From CAZYMI01 sp964648505 (GTDB lineage Bacteria > Pseudomonadota > Alphaproteobacteria > Micavibrionales > Micavibrionaceae): a stretch of DNA of 64,000 bases. This document shows, piece by piece, positions 8,755-16,820 of this stretch (position 1 is its first letter; each line of letters opens with the position of its first letter). The notes beneath the pieces were generated by a model that was not told the origin of the DNA, did not search any database, and worked only from the letters and a program-made list of their open reading frames with translations. A program made the translations under genes and the position numbers. The stretch lies in NCBI GenBank assembly GCA_964648505.1, contig CAZYMI010000008.1, positions 1-64,000 of the forward strand. The letters run 5' to 3'.

Positions 8755-9657
8755 ATGCGCATTGCCCTTTTAAGTAACCCACAAAGCAGTACAAATGCCC
8801 GACTAGGGCTGGATGCACTAAGCCACTTTGCAAAATCACACGCTATTATTCACGAAATAATCAGCAATCACACAGAATGTCTTTATGCTTTAGAAAAAAT
8901 TTCTAAAGACACGCCTGATCTCTTAATCATTAATGGTGGGGACGGCACTGTAGACCTTGTGATTAAGTTAATCAGGAACCGTTGTGTTTTTAAGACTGAA
9001 CCTGTACTCGCACTTTTAAAAGGCGGCACGACCAATATGATTCATCAAAGCCTTGGTTTATCTGGATCGCCGTTATCTGCGCTCAAAAAAATTGTATCTT
9101 TTCTTAAAGAATCAGACAATCAGCTTGATCCGCGCCTCCTCAAAAAACAAAAACCTTTAAGCATTTTATTATCACAAAAAAATGCGGAACCGCTTTACGG
9201 TTTTTTTATAGGGACGGGCGCTATTCCACGCGCCATTCTTGAAACAAGAAAATATAAAACTCGCTATAAATTTATGCGCAGCTTAAACGAAATGCGTATT
9301 ATCCTGTGCGTTCTCGCTCGGCTTTTTTTATCAAAGAATATAAAAAATGATGCTGTGCTATCCCCCTCTTTTCTTAGCCTTTCATCTGACAAAGACCATT
9401 TTTCACAGACTCATGTTTTTATGGGCATTAGCGCTTTGAGAAATCTTATTTTTGGACTTAAAACACACGCAACATACGATGATGCAGGCCTGTTTTATGT
9501 AGCTGAGGATAAAAAACTACGACATACTCAAGCACGCACCCTGTCTCTTCAAATTGATACGCCTTGGATTTTAGACGGAGAAATACATGCACCAGATACG
9601 CTTCAGATTCATCTTGATGAATCTTTAAATTTTTTTACATTAAAGAATTCGCCATGA
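8755..9657 (+). CDS. Diacylglycerol-kinase-family lipid kinase (ceramide kinase candidate)
   Basis: A 300-residue soluble or membrane-peripheral kinase. LIINGGDGTVD near residue 60 is the nucleotide-binding loop of the DAGK catalytic domain, and LLKGGTTNMIHQSLG near residue 87 is the second conserved block. The C-terminal half has the beta-rich LCB5-like fold, ending with IDTPWILDGE, the segment that contributes a catalytic acid in lipid kinases. The domain is shared by diacylglycerol, sphingosine and ceramide kinases. I recall that a Caulobacter member encoded beside spt phosphorylates ceramide (CpgB), and this gene has the same kind of neighbours. It is three bases after the phosphatidyltransferase stop. 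Confidence 0.82.
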   Translation: MRIALLSNPQSSTNARLGLDALSHFAKSHAIIHEIISNHTECLYALEKISKDTPDLLIINGGDGTVDLVIKLIRNRCVFKTEPVLALLKGGTTNMIHQSLGLSGSPLSALKKIVSFLKESDNQLDPRLLKKQKPLSILLSQKNAEPLYGFFIGTGAIPRAILETRKYKTRYKFMRSLNEMRIILCVLARLFLSKNIKNDAVLSPSFLSLSSDKDHFSQTHVFMGISALRNLIFGLKTHATYDDAGLFYVAEDKKLRHTQARTLSLQIDTPWILDGEIHAPDTLQIHLDESLNFFTLKNSP

Positions 9658-10550
9658 TTATTCCGCAAGCCCTGCTCGATTTGATTAAAGAAGAAACTGC
9701 GCAAGCAGTATCAGCCGATGTTGCCGCTTTATGCGATGTTTTAAAAACCAAAGGAAATATTGCCGCTATTTTATTTTATGGATCAGGGCTTTGGAAAACC
9801 GGACAAAACGATGCAATGTATGATTTTTATGTGCTTGTAGACCACACCAAAGATGTTGAAAAACGACCCTTGCAAGCCACGTTCGGGCGCTTACTGCCCC
9901 CTAATGTTTATGTACTGCAAACTAATCAAGGGGATCGCACGGTGCGCTGCAAATATGCACTTATGACACAAGATCAATTTGCGAACGCAACCTTGGGTAA
10001 AAGCCTGACCCCGCAAATCTGGGCACGCTTTGCCCAACCCTCTCGTCTTGTTTTTGTGCGCGATGCCGATACCCGCATACGCACCTTAGAATCACTGGCG
10101 CAAGCTGTCATCACATTCCACCGCAAGATTTTGCCCCTAACAGCAGATCATGCCGACACCCGAACCATCTGGCTTACAGGGCTTCATCATACTTATGGGG
10201 CTGAACTACGCGCTGAAAAACCAGAACGCACACAAGCACTTTATACTGCCAATGAAAAATCTTTTAAAATGCGTACAAGCTTTTGTTTGCCTGTTTTAAA
10301 TTCTGTCCCGCGAAACGTGAAAATAAAAAAACTAGAAAATATACTCATAAAACCGTTGCTTAAACTCATCACTTTTGTACGCCTGATGAAAGCTACAACA
10401 ACATTTGACGGTGCTGTGGATTACGCTTTGTGGAAAATTGAACGACAAAGCGGCGTGAAAATGCAGGCAACAGACTTTCAGCGTCGTCACCCTTTAATTG
10501 CAGCATGGCCGCTTTTATGGCGTTTGTATAAACAAGGCGGGTTTCGCTAG
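9654..10550 (+). CDS. Tam41/Mmp37-like cytidylyltransferase
   Basis: A 298-residue protein whose N-terminal region reads FYGSG (residues 41-45) followed by AMYDFYVLVD (54-63). This matches the YGSG ... MxDFxxxVD active-site pattern of mitochondrial Tam41, which makes CDP-diacylglycerol. A later segment, LHHTYGAELRAEKPERTQAL, has the TYGaElR arrangement I associate with bacterial relatives of that family. It overlaps the lipid kinase gene by four bases. A soluble CTP:phospholipid cytidylyltransferase acting on the product of the kinase would complete a kinase, cytidylyltransferase, phosphatidyltransferase chain. Substrate (phosphatidate versus ceramide phosphate) is not readable from sequence. 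Confidence 0.7.
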   Translation: MIIPQALLDLIKEETAQAVSADVAALCDVLKTKGNIAAILFYGSGLWKTGQNDAMYDFYVLVDHTKDVEKRPLQATFGRLLPPNVYVLQTNQGDRTVRCKYALMTQDQFANATLGKSLTPQIWARFAQPSRLVFVRDADTRIRTLESLAQAVITFHRKILPLTADHADTRTIWLTGLHHTYGAELRAEKPERTQALYTANEKSFKMRTSFCLPVLNSVPRNVKIKKLENILIKPLLKLITFVRLMKATTTFDGAVDYALWKIERQSGVKMQATDFQRRHPLIAAWPLLWRLYKQGGFR

Positions 10551-10581
10551 CGCGAAAATAAACTATACACGCGACCTTATT

Positions 10582-11793
10582 CTATTCCGCAGCCGCGCGT
10601 ACTTCAACCCGACCGCGTGGACGCACCTGATCAAACACTTTCAAAACACGATCAAGTTGGCTGGATGTATGCGCTGCGCTGACCGAACAACGTAGCAAGC
10701 AGCGTCCTTCAGGGGCGGCAGGGGGTAAAACCATATTCACATAGACACCATTTTCCATCAAGGCGCGCCAGGTGCGAAGCCCCTCATACATATCAGGCAT
10801 CATGATTCCGATGATAGGTGTTTTTTCAGCGCCCACTTCATACCCTAAAGCCTTCAAACCGTCATAAGCCTGATCTGAATTGTTCCAAAGCTTTTGGCGC
10901 AACAACTGTCCTGTGCGAATACGCTCAAGTGTTTTGCTCACAGCAATAACAACTGATGGCGGAAGAGACGCAGTAAACAAATAAGCGCGCGCTGCAAAAC
11001 GCAATGTATTCAGTTCAGGATGGTTGGATACGCAAAAACCACCGATTGTGCCGGCACTTTTTGAAAATGTACCAATGATAAAATCAACCTGATCTTCAAC
11101 GCCGCATTCTTCTGCCAGTCCGCGCCCGTATTCTCCCAGCACACCAAATGAATGGGCCTCATCGACCATTACATAGGCGCCGAATTTTTTAGCTGCCGTT
11201 ACAATAGCCTTTAATGGAGCGCGATCACCACGCATAGAGAAGATACCTTCTGTGACCACAAGCTTGTTCGCAGCTTCCGGCAGGCGCGCGAGTCTGCGCT
11301 CAAGATCTTCTGCATCGTTATGACGAAAGTGTAAAACAGTGGCGTGGCCCAAACGGCATCCGTCATAAATGCTGGCATGACTTTCTGAATCGATGATTAT
11401 ATAATCATCTTTCCCCGCAATGGCTGACAAAAAGCCGACATTGGCCTGATAACCTGTTGTAAATAAAATGGCATTATCGCGTCCAAAAAATTTTGCGATC
11501 TGCTGTTCCAGATCCTGATGCGGCCCATAACTGCCATTTGCAACCCGAGAACCCGTGGTGCCTATGCCTGAATTAAGCAAGGATTCACGCGCAGCTTCTA
11601 TTGCGCTTGAATCAAATGTCAGGCCCAGATAATTATTAGACCCCATCATAATGCATATTTTGCCATTAATTTCAGCTTCAGTCGGTGATGAAAATTTACC
11701 AACACGTACAGCAAGTGGGTCAATACCTGCAGCACTCACAATCTCCCCATGCAGAGATTTAATCGGATCGAATTTAGAAAAAATATTTGTCAT
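10582..11793 (-). CDS. spt: Serine palmitoyltransferase (alpha-oxoamine synthase)
   Basis: A 403-residue PLP enzyme of the alpha-oxoamine synthase family. Motifs include NNYLGL near residue 53, GTTGSR, TTGYQANVG, VDEAHSFGVLG (PLP-stacking histidine and aspartate) and GTFSKSAGTIGGF, whose lysine forms the Schiff base. The reaction joins serine and an acyl thioester to 3-ketosphinganine. BioF (8-amino-7-oxononanoate synthase) and glycine acetyltransferase share the fold; I prefer spt because a dedicated acyl carrier protein gene lies three bases upstream, followed by a CerR-like reductase and an acyl ligase, with no biotin gene nearby. It is the last gene of this minus-strand operon. Confidence 0.85.
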   Translation of the reverse strand: MTNIFSKFDPIKSLHGEIVSAAGIDPLAVRVGKFSSPTEAEINGKICIMMGSNNYLGLTFDSSAIEAARESLLNSGIGTTGSRVANGSYGPHQDLEQQIAKFFGRDNAILFTTGYQANVGFLSAIAGKDDYIIIDSESHASIYDGCRLGHATVLHFRHNDAEDLERRLARLPEAANKLVVTEGIFSMRGDRAPLKAIVTAAKKFGAYVMVDEAHSFGVLGEYGRGLAEECGVEDQVDFIIGTFSKSAGTIGGFCVSNHPELNTLRFAARAYLFTASLPPSVVIAVSKTLERIRTGQLLRQKLWNNSDQAYDGLKALGYEVGAEKTPIIGIMMPDMYEGLRTWRALMENGVYVNMVLPPAAPEGRCLLRCSVSAAHTSSQLDRVLKVFDQVRPRGRVEVRAAAE

Positions 11794-11796
11794 GGA

Positions 11797-12084
11797 TCAC
11801 TTCCTGTTTTTGAGCTTACAGACCAGGTTGGTCAATTCGCTCACTTTGTAAATATCGGCTAAATCATGCAAAGGAATGGCAATATCAAATTTTTCTTCTA
11901 AAGAAAAAACCAAATCCATCACGGTCAAAGAATCAAGTTTAAGATCAGTTGTAATATCTGTGTGTTCACTCACAGCCACTTTTCCATGAGAAAGTTTATG
12001 CAATTGCGCACAGATATAATCCAGCACGTCCTGGCGAACAGGATCATTACTTGTGGTCATAGTTTTCAACTCAACGCCGGACAT
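11797..12084 (-). CDS. Acyl carrier protein dedicated to sphingoid base synthesis
   Basis: A 95-residue acidic four-helix protein. LKLDSLTVMDLVF carries the DSL motif, with Ser52 as the phosphopantetheine attachment site. The chosen start has AAGG seven bases upstream; an internal ATG eight codons later is possible but has a poorer site. Encoded immediately before spt, it most likely presents the acyl chain to Spt or receives it from the acyl ligase at the head of the operon. It differs from housekeeping AcpP, which has DSLD and normally sits in a fab cluster. Confidence 0.88.
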   Translation of the reverse strand: MSGVELKTMTTSNDPVRQDVLDYICAQLHKLSHGKVAVSEHTDITTDLKLDSLTVMDLVFSLEEKFDIAIPLHDLADIYKVSELTNLVCKLKNRK

Positions 12085-12162
12085 TAGATACCTTGAATAT
12101 AAGAGAGGCCATTATGTAATGGATTTTAGGAACAGGTGTCAAACTTTCGAAATCCCAGAATA

Positions 12163-13098
12163 TCATAACCTACCGCCCTTTTGGTACTGGGAAAGAGTAT
12201 CGGATATGCCCTTTTTCAATGGAATCATAGCTTTCCAGCCTGTTTTTTCACTAAATTGGACATAATTTTCACTCACCCAGTTTGAATGGCGCAATTCCCT
12301 CACCTTGCCTTTCGAAAGAAAAACAGGCCTGCCCATGATTTTGCAGATCATGGAAACCCCCAAAGCCGCACCCGATAGTAAAGGCTTGGGCGGGGTGACA
12401 TAGCATGGGCTTACACCCAAATATTCTGCAGCCACCCCTAAAATATCTTGCCACCGATGGCCTTGATTGGCCCCATCATCAATTTCAAAAACAGTTTGAT
12501 TTGTTTGCCCCGCTTTAAGCCACGCCATAATAGCCTGACACAAATCATCCACATGCATAACCGACACGCGCGCATCCCTGCCCGCAGGGGTAAGCGCGAC
12601 ACCTAATTTTAAAAGCTTAAATAAAGGCAGCATCTGTTCGTCACCCGGCCCATAAAGTGCGGGCGGCCTGATCACATCCCACCCCATAGTGATTTGTGTG
12701 TTTAAAGATAATGCCTCTTCTGCTTTTTTTTTGCTGTGTGCATAAGCCGAAATAGACGGTATTTTTGCGGCCAGCGATGATATCAAAAGAAAACGTTTCA
12801 CCCCGGCTTTTTGTGATTCTTTTACAATATTTAAAGTGCCTTGCGCATTAATAGCATCAAAATCCTGCGCAGACCGTGCCGCCACAAGCCCCCCGCAATG
12901 TATAACAGCGTCAACACCAGAAACCAGATCAGCAAGTCCGCGCCCATCTTTCAAAGATCCTTCTATAATTTGAACCTGATGAGACTGATGCGGCGCTTTT
13001 TTGTGCGAAAGTGCTTGAACAAAAACACCTTTTGAACACAAGGCTTCCAGAAGCTGTGTTCCTACAAAGCCAGATGCGCCTGTTAAAGCCACGCGCAC
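12163..13098 (-). CDS. cerR: NAD-dependent epimerase/dehydratase-family reductase, CerR-like
   Basis: A 311-residue extended short-chain dehydrogenase. The Rossmann loop is TGASGFVG (residues 6-13), the catalytic pair is YAHSKKKAE (Tyr-x-x-x-Lys), and SSLAAK supplies the serine. Sequence alone would give a generic nucleotide-sugar epimerase call. Its place between the acyl carrier protein and the acyl ligase matches the ceramide reductase gene I recall from Caulobacter, which reduces the 3-keto group of the ceramide intermediate after acylation. The symbol therefore rests on context as much as on motifs. Confidence 0.72.
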   Translation of the reverse strand: MRVALTGASGFVGTQLLEALCSKGVFVQALSHKKAPHQSHQVQIIEGSLKDGRGLADLVSGVDAVIHCGGLVAARSAQDFDAINAQGTLNIVKESQKAGVKRFLLISSLAAKIPSISAYAHSKKKAEEALSLNTQITMGWDVIRPPALYGPGDEQMLPLFKLLKLGVALTPAGRDARVSVMHVDDLCQAIMAWLKAGQTNQTVFEIDDGANQGHRWQDILGVAAEYLGVSPCYVTPPKPLLSGAALGVSMICKIMGRPVFLSKGKVRELRHSNWVSENYVQFSEKTGWKAMIPLKKGISDTLSQYQKGGRL

Positions 13099-13111
13099 CT
13101 ATTGATACCGC

Positions 13112-14977
13112 TTAAGGAACAAAGTCGCCATTCATTTGCACAATGTTTGAGGGATTAAAAGCGCCTTCAAGCCATAATTGTCGGGCTTTAGCACGGCTAA
13201 GTTTTCCTGACGTTGTAAAAGGTAAACTTCTTTGCGGCACCAATTCTATACGACAATCAATACCCGTATTACGCACAACCACAGCATGAATGATTTTTTT
13301 CAAAGCTTCGCGTTCTTCGTGTCCTTGTAGACGACATTGCACCAGCATCATGGCCGCTTCTTTACCGTCTTCCAATTCAATTGCAAAAACAGCTGTATCG
13401 CGGCGGCGTAATTCTTCAACATTATTTTCTGCGTACCATTCCAGATCTTGTGGCCAGATATTGCGACCATTAATAATCATCATATCTTTTTTGCGCCCGG
13501 TGATAAAAAGTTCACCTTCCACCATATAACCCATATCACCCGTATCTAGCCACCCATCACCACCGATACAATTACGTGTTGCTTCAGGATTCCTATAATA
13601 ACCGTTCATCAGGCTGTTACAGTAAATAAATACACCGCCAATATGCCTGTCATGCACAGCCTTATTTTCATCATTACGAATTTCAACCTTATACCCTGGC
13701 ATAGGCCGCCCGCATGATGCAAAAGCACGCAACTTTGTGGAATCTTTTAACGGGTCGCCTTTAAAGGGTTCGGCAATTTCTTTTTCAGCCATTGCGTATT
13801 TATCAACCGCATCAGCTGTAACACCCGCGCCGGGTTTACCAAAACTAAAGGCAAGCGTTGCTTCTGCCAAACCATAACTCGGGGTTAATGATTGTGCTTT
13901 AAAGCCATAGTGGGAGAATGCTTTTGCAAAATTTGTAAAAACATCAGGCTGTATCATATCACCGCCGATGCCTGCATATCGCCAACTTGATAAGTCAAAT
14001 CCTAAATCGGTTTTTCCTGCAGCGCGGCGGGTACATAAATCATACCCAAAGGTAGGGCTGAATGAAATTGTACAACGATTATTTGAAATCATTTTAAGCC
14101 ATTGCAGAGGACGGCGGGCAAAAGCATCAGTGTGCAAATAATCAACAGTAAGCTGGCATGTTAAAGGGACAATCAAACACCCGATCAGACCCATGTCATG
14201 ATAATAAGGAAGCCATGATGCAATGCGTTCTTTGGTTGTGAATTGAACACCATGCCGCGAAATAGAACGCGCATTATCCATCAAAGCATGCTGAGAAATT
14301 TCAATTCCCAATGGATTCCGCGTGCTACCGGATGAATACTGAATATGGCTTGGTTCGTCTTTTTGCAAAGGTTTTAATGTTGATTTTGATGCTGGCATTT
14401 TCTGCAAATCATCAGGCGTGCAGATGGTTGTAACCGGAAGCCCGTAAGCCGCATCACGCAAATGCTCAAGCACTTCTTGTGAACCAAATGCAGCGCGTGC
14501 GCCCGATGTTTCAAGCACAAGCGCCAGTTGTTTTTGATAACCCTGTCTTCCACCAAGGCCTGTCACCACCGGCAAGGGGACTGCCAAAAGACCAGCATAC
14601 TGGCAGGCAAAAAACATGGCGACAAAATCAGGGTGCATATCCGCAATAATGCCGACCCGATCACCACGCGAAAGCCCCAGCCCAAGCAATCTTTGCGCAA
14701 GCATGCGTGCACGCAACCGTAAATTATCGTACGTAAAAAATGCGGTACAGCTGCCATCAGCTGCATAAAAATTCATGCCTGTGCCGGCAAGGGCTGCATA
14801 ATCCAATGCTTCCGATAGATTGTCGAAATCTGCCATGCGCACATGGAAACTATCCGCCGGGCAATGACGTGGCCCATCTTCACTGGCCACATCTTCTTTG
14901 GCCATTTCCTTCCTGACCATTTGGTCGGGTTCTGCAGGTCTGGCTTGCAAAATTGAGTCGTGGGTAAAAGAGGCCAT
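13112..14977 (-). CDS. Fatty acyl-AMP ligase / acyl-CoA or acyl-ACP synthetase
   Basis: A 621-residue adenylate-forming enzyme. YSSGSTRNPLGIEISQ (about residue 215) is the ATP-binding loop; WLPYYHDMGLIG is the FAAL-type A4 motif; GWLDTGDMGYM and GRKKDMMIINGRNIWPQDLE mark the C-terminal hinge, the latter strongly reminiscent of fatty acyl-AMP ligases that load carrier proteins. It is the first gene of the operon ending in spt, so it probably activates the fatty acid used for sphingoid base or N-acyl formation and hands it to the encoded acyl carrier protein. The first 40 residues are a low-conservation leader. Confidence 0.85.
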   Translation of the reverse strand: MASFTHDSILQARPAEPDQMVRKEMAKEDVASEDGPRHCPADSFHVRMADFDNLSEALDYAALAGTGMNFYAADGSCTAFFTYDNLRLRARMLAQRLLGLGLSRGDRVGIIADMHPDFVAMFFACQYAGLLAVPLPVVTGLGGRQGYQKQLALVLETSGARAAFGSQEVLEHLRDAAYGLPVTTICTPDDLQKMPASKSTLKPLQKDEPSHIQYSSGSTRNPLGIEISQHALMDNARSISRHGVQFTTKERIASWLPYYHDMGLIGCLIVPLTCQLTVDYLHTDAFARRPLQWLKMISNNRCTISFSPTFGYDLCTRRAAGKTDLGFDLSSWRYAGIGGDMIQPDVFTNFAKAFSHYGFKAQSLTPSYGLAEATLAFSFGKPGAGVTADAVDKYAMAEKEIAEPFKGDPLKDSTKLRAFASCGRPMPGYKVEIRNDENKAVHDRHIGGVFIYCNSLMNGYYRNPEATRNCIGGDGWLDTGDMGYMVEGELFITGRKKDMMIINGRNIWPQDLEWYAENNVEELRRRDTAVFAIELEDGKEAAMMLVQCRLQGHEEREALKKIIHAVVVRNTGIDCRIELVPQRSLPFTTSGKLSRAKARQLWLEGAFNPSNIVQMNGDFVP

Positions 14978-15041
14978 GAATTATAATTACCTGATTTTTA
15001 TCTAAAGGGCGCTAAACATACTGTCATGCAAAGGCAGGGTT

Positions 15042-15068
15042 TCTATAATAAAATCAAGACACTGTCAA
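15042..15068 (-). promoter_or_regulatory. Possible sigma-70-type promoter for the spt operon
   Basis: On the minus strand TTGACA is followed 15 bases later by TATAGA, about 65 bases before the acyl ligase start. The -35 is perfect but the spacing is short, so this is only a candidate. Confidence 0.35.
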
Positions 15069-15225
15069 AAAACAATAATTTCAGCACAAAGTGGTATTGC
15101 TTCATTTCGTAATTTTCATAAAAAAATACAAAATGATTCGTATCACTATAGCTGTATTTTTAAATCTTTAATAAAACCTTCACAAATCACAAAAGGTTGC
15201 GCCCTGTAATAATTGCATAGCAGAA

Positions 15226-15246
15226 ATCTTCTTGCGTTAAGAAGAT
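15226..15246 (-). terminator. Hairpin downstream of the nitroreductase gene
   Basis: An eight-base-pair perfect stem (ATCTTCTT / AAGAAGAT) with a five-base loop, followed on the minus strand by TTTCTG. The stem is AT-rich and the T-run short, so termination may be weak. Confidence 0.4.
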
Positions 15247-15302
15247 AGAAAATTCCAACACTTTTTATTATTCGGCTTTAAAGCTCAAAAGATAATGGCA
15301 CT

Positions 15303-15905
15303 TTAAAAATGATTTTCGATCAGCGCTTCGGAACGACCAATAAAGCCTGGTTTAGGCCATGCTGGCTTTACGGCCTTCCCGATTGATAGCATCATGCCAA
15401 TCACATGATCTGAAGGAAGCTTGATCAAATCAGCTACCGCCTTGGCATCAAACCCGATCATTGGGCATGAATCATATCCCATAGCTTTAGCGGCCAGCAT
15501 CATCGTCTGCCCGATAAATCCAACCGACCGCATTGCTTCATCACGCTGAAGCTGTTCATTCCCCTCATAAAAGGGCTTCATCCAAGGCACCAGCATATTT
15601 TGTACAGGTTCAGGCGCGTGACGCCAGTAACGGGCCGGGTTCTTTTCCCACGCTTTTAAATCAGCTGTGATCACAAACAAAAGAGATGATTCGCTTACCT
15701 GTGCCTGATCATAAGAAGCTGCCCGAATTTGCGCGCGCAATGCTGGATCCGACACCTTAACCAGACGCCAATGCTGCGCGTTAAAAGATGACGGTGCCTG
15801 CATGGCCAGATCAATCAACTCATCCTCCTCAGCTTTTGTAAAACGGTGGGCTGTGTCGTAATGCTTGACAGATCTGCGGGCGCGAATGGCATCTTGAGTA
15901 TTCAT
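15303..15905 (-). CDS. Nitroreductase-family FMN oxidoreductase
   Basis: A 200-residue nitroreductase-like flavoprotein. RRSVKHYD near residue 10 is the FMN-phosphate-binding start, APSSFNAQHWRL near residue 36 is the second conserved block, and MLAAKAMGYDSCPMIGF the third. Members reduce nitro compounds, quinones or enones using NAD(P)H. It is the last gene of the minus-strand run headed by a TetR regulator, so it is probably induced with the OsmC, hydrolase and AhpD-like genes by an electrophile or oxidant. Confidence 0.85.
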   Translation of the reverse strand: MNTQDAIRARRSVKHYDTAHRFTKAEEDELIDLAMQAPSSFNAQHWRLVKVSDPALRAQIRAASYDQAQVSESSLLFVITADLKAWEKNPARYWRHAPEPVQNMLVPWMKPFYEGNEQLQRDEAMRSVGFIGQTMMLAAKAMGYDSCPMIGFDAKAVADLIKLPSDHVIGMMLSIGKAVKPAWPKPGFIGRSEALIENHF

Positions 15906-15940
15906 GGTTGTAAATCTCCAATTGAAAAAGTGATTTTTGG

Positions 15941-16396
15941 TTAGGAAGCTGTCAGTGTTGAGATAACAATATCCCCTTGCAAGGCCTTATGGACCGGACA
16001 TTTTTCTGCGATTTCTTTGTATTTTGCAAGTCTTGCTTCGTCTGTAACCCCTGGAAAGATTAAATGACGGGTCAAATTATAAACATTCATACTACCTTGA
16101 GCTTCTTTAACATTTGCTTTCACATTCGATTGCGTAACCTTGATCTGAAAATCACCAAGTTCAATACCTTTGTGTTTTGCGTAATAGCGCAATGTCATAG
16201 CCGTGCAGGTTGCAAGGCTTGCAGCTAAAAAATCAAAAGGTGCCAAACCGGTATCATCACCACCCATGGCAACAGGTTCATCGGCTTTCGCATGATGGTG
16301 CGCTGTTTCAACCACAAAAGACATGGGGCTAGCCCCATTTTGTGGACTGACCAATACATCGCCTTGCGCAAGATCACTCTGGGTAAGTTTCATCAT
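15941..16396 (-). CDS. OsmC-family peroxide-reducing protein
   Basis: A 151-residue OsmC/Ohr-like protein. Two redox cysteines are visible: ATCTAMTLRYYA near residue 65 and EKCPVHKAL near residue 132. The family reduces organic hydroperoxides through a Cys-Cys pair. The start overlaps the preceding gene's stop as ATGA on the minus strand, showing translational coupling. The GDDTGLAPFDFLAASLA segment is typical of the OsmC rather than the Ohr branch. Confidence 0.88.
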   Translation of the reverse strand: MMKLTQSDLAQGDVLVSPQNGASPMSFVVETAHHHAKADEPVAMGGDDTGLAPFDFLAASLATCTAMTLRYYAKHKGIELGDFQIKVTQSNVKANVKEAQGSMNVYNLTRHLIFPGVTDEARLAKYKEIAEKCPVHKALQGDIVISTLTAS

Positions 16397-16809
16397 AATA
16401 TCTTCCTGTCTTTGTCGCTGATAAGAATCTCGTTTATGCTGGCTGTGCGCTTTGACATGCGTCCATCATCGGCAAATTCCCAATGTTCAAGCCCATATGA
16501 TCTGTACCATTGTTTTGTATCATCTTGCCATTCATATTCAAACTGCACCGCAATTTTATTTTCTGAGAATATAAACAACTTTTTTTGAAGCTTGTAATCG
16601 TGTTCTTTCTTCCACTTACGGGTTAAAAAATCAATAATCGCATTATGGCCTTGAAATATCTCAGACCTGTTTCGCCATATGCAATCTGGCGTGTAGGCTT
16701 GAACAACCTGATAAGGGTCTTTTGTATTCCACAAATCTTGCGCCTTGCGCACTTTTTCTTGGGCGGTTTCCAAGTTAAAAATAAATCTCTTTTCAAAATG
16801 TGGAGTCAT
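16393..16809 (-). CDS. NTF2-like protein, DUF1348 type
   Basis: A 138-residue protein beginning at MTPHFEKRF, chosen because the ATG has AAGG at a good distance and clears the upstream stop. The segment WRNRSEIFQGHNAIIDFLTRKW and the later YGLEHWEFADDGRM are characteristic of the DUF1348 (nuclear transport factor 2-like) family, whose members form a cone-shaped pocket but have no assigned reaction. It lies between an alpha/beta hydrolase and OsmC in the same operon. Confidence 0.8.
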   Translation of the reverse strand: MTPHFEKRFIFNLETAQEKVRKAQDLWNTKDPYQVVQAYTPDCIWRNRSEIFQGHNAIIDFLTRKWKKEHDYKLQKKLFIFSENKIAVQFEYEWQDDTKQWYRSYGLEHWEFADDGRMSKRTASINEILISDKDRKIL

Positions 16810-16820
16810 ACATAACCTTA

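Larger units (their letters stand above)
14978..15302. other. Intergenic region between the ceramide operon and the redox operon
   Basis: About 325 AT-rich bases without a credible gene on either strand. It holds the candidate promoter for the acyl ligase operon, a hairpin behind the nitroreductase gene, and an imperfect dyad TGATTCGTATCA at 15134-15145 that could be an operator. I see no tRNA or structured RNA here. Confidence 0.5.

Noticed and set aside
10582..11793. BioF or Kbl instead of serine palmitoyltransferase
   Set aside because: The fold is shared, but the adjacent ACP, CerR-like reductase and acyl ligase and the lack of biotin or threonine genes favour sphingoid synthesis.
15134..15145. 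Fur box upstream of the ceramide operon
   Set aside because: TGATTCGTATCA has only partial symmetry and few matches to the 19-base Fur consensus; kept only as a possible dyad.
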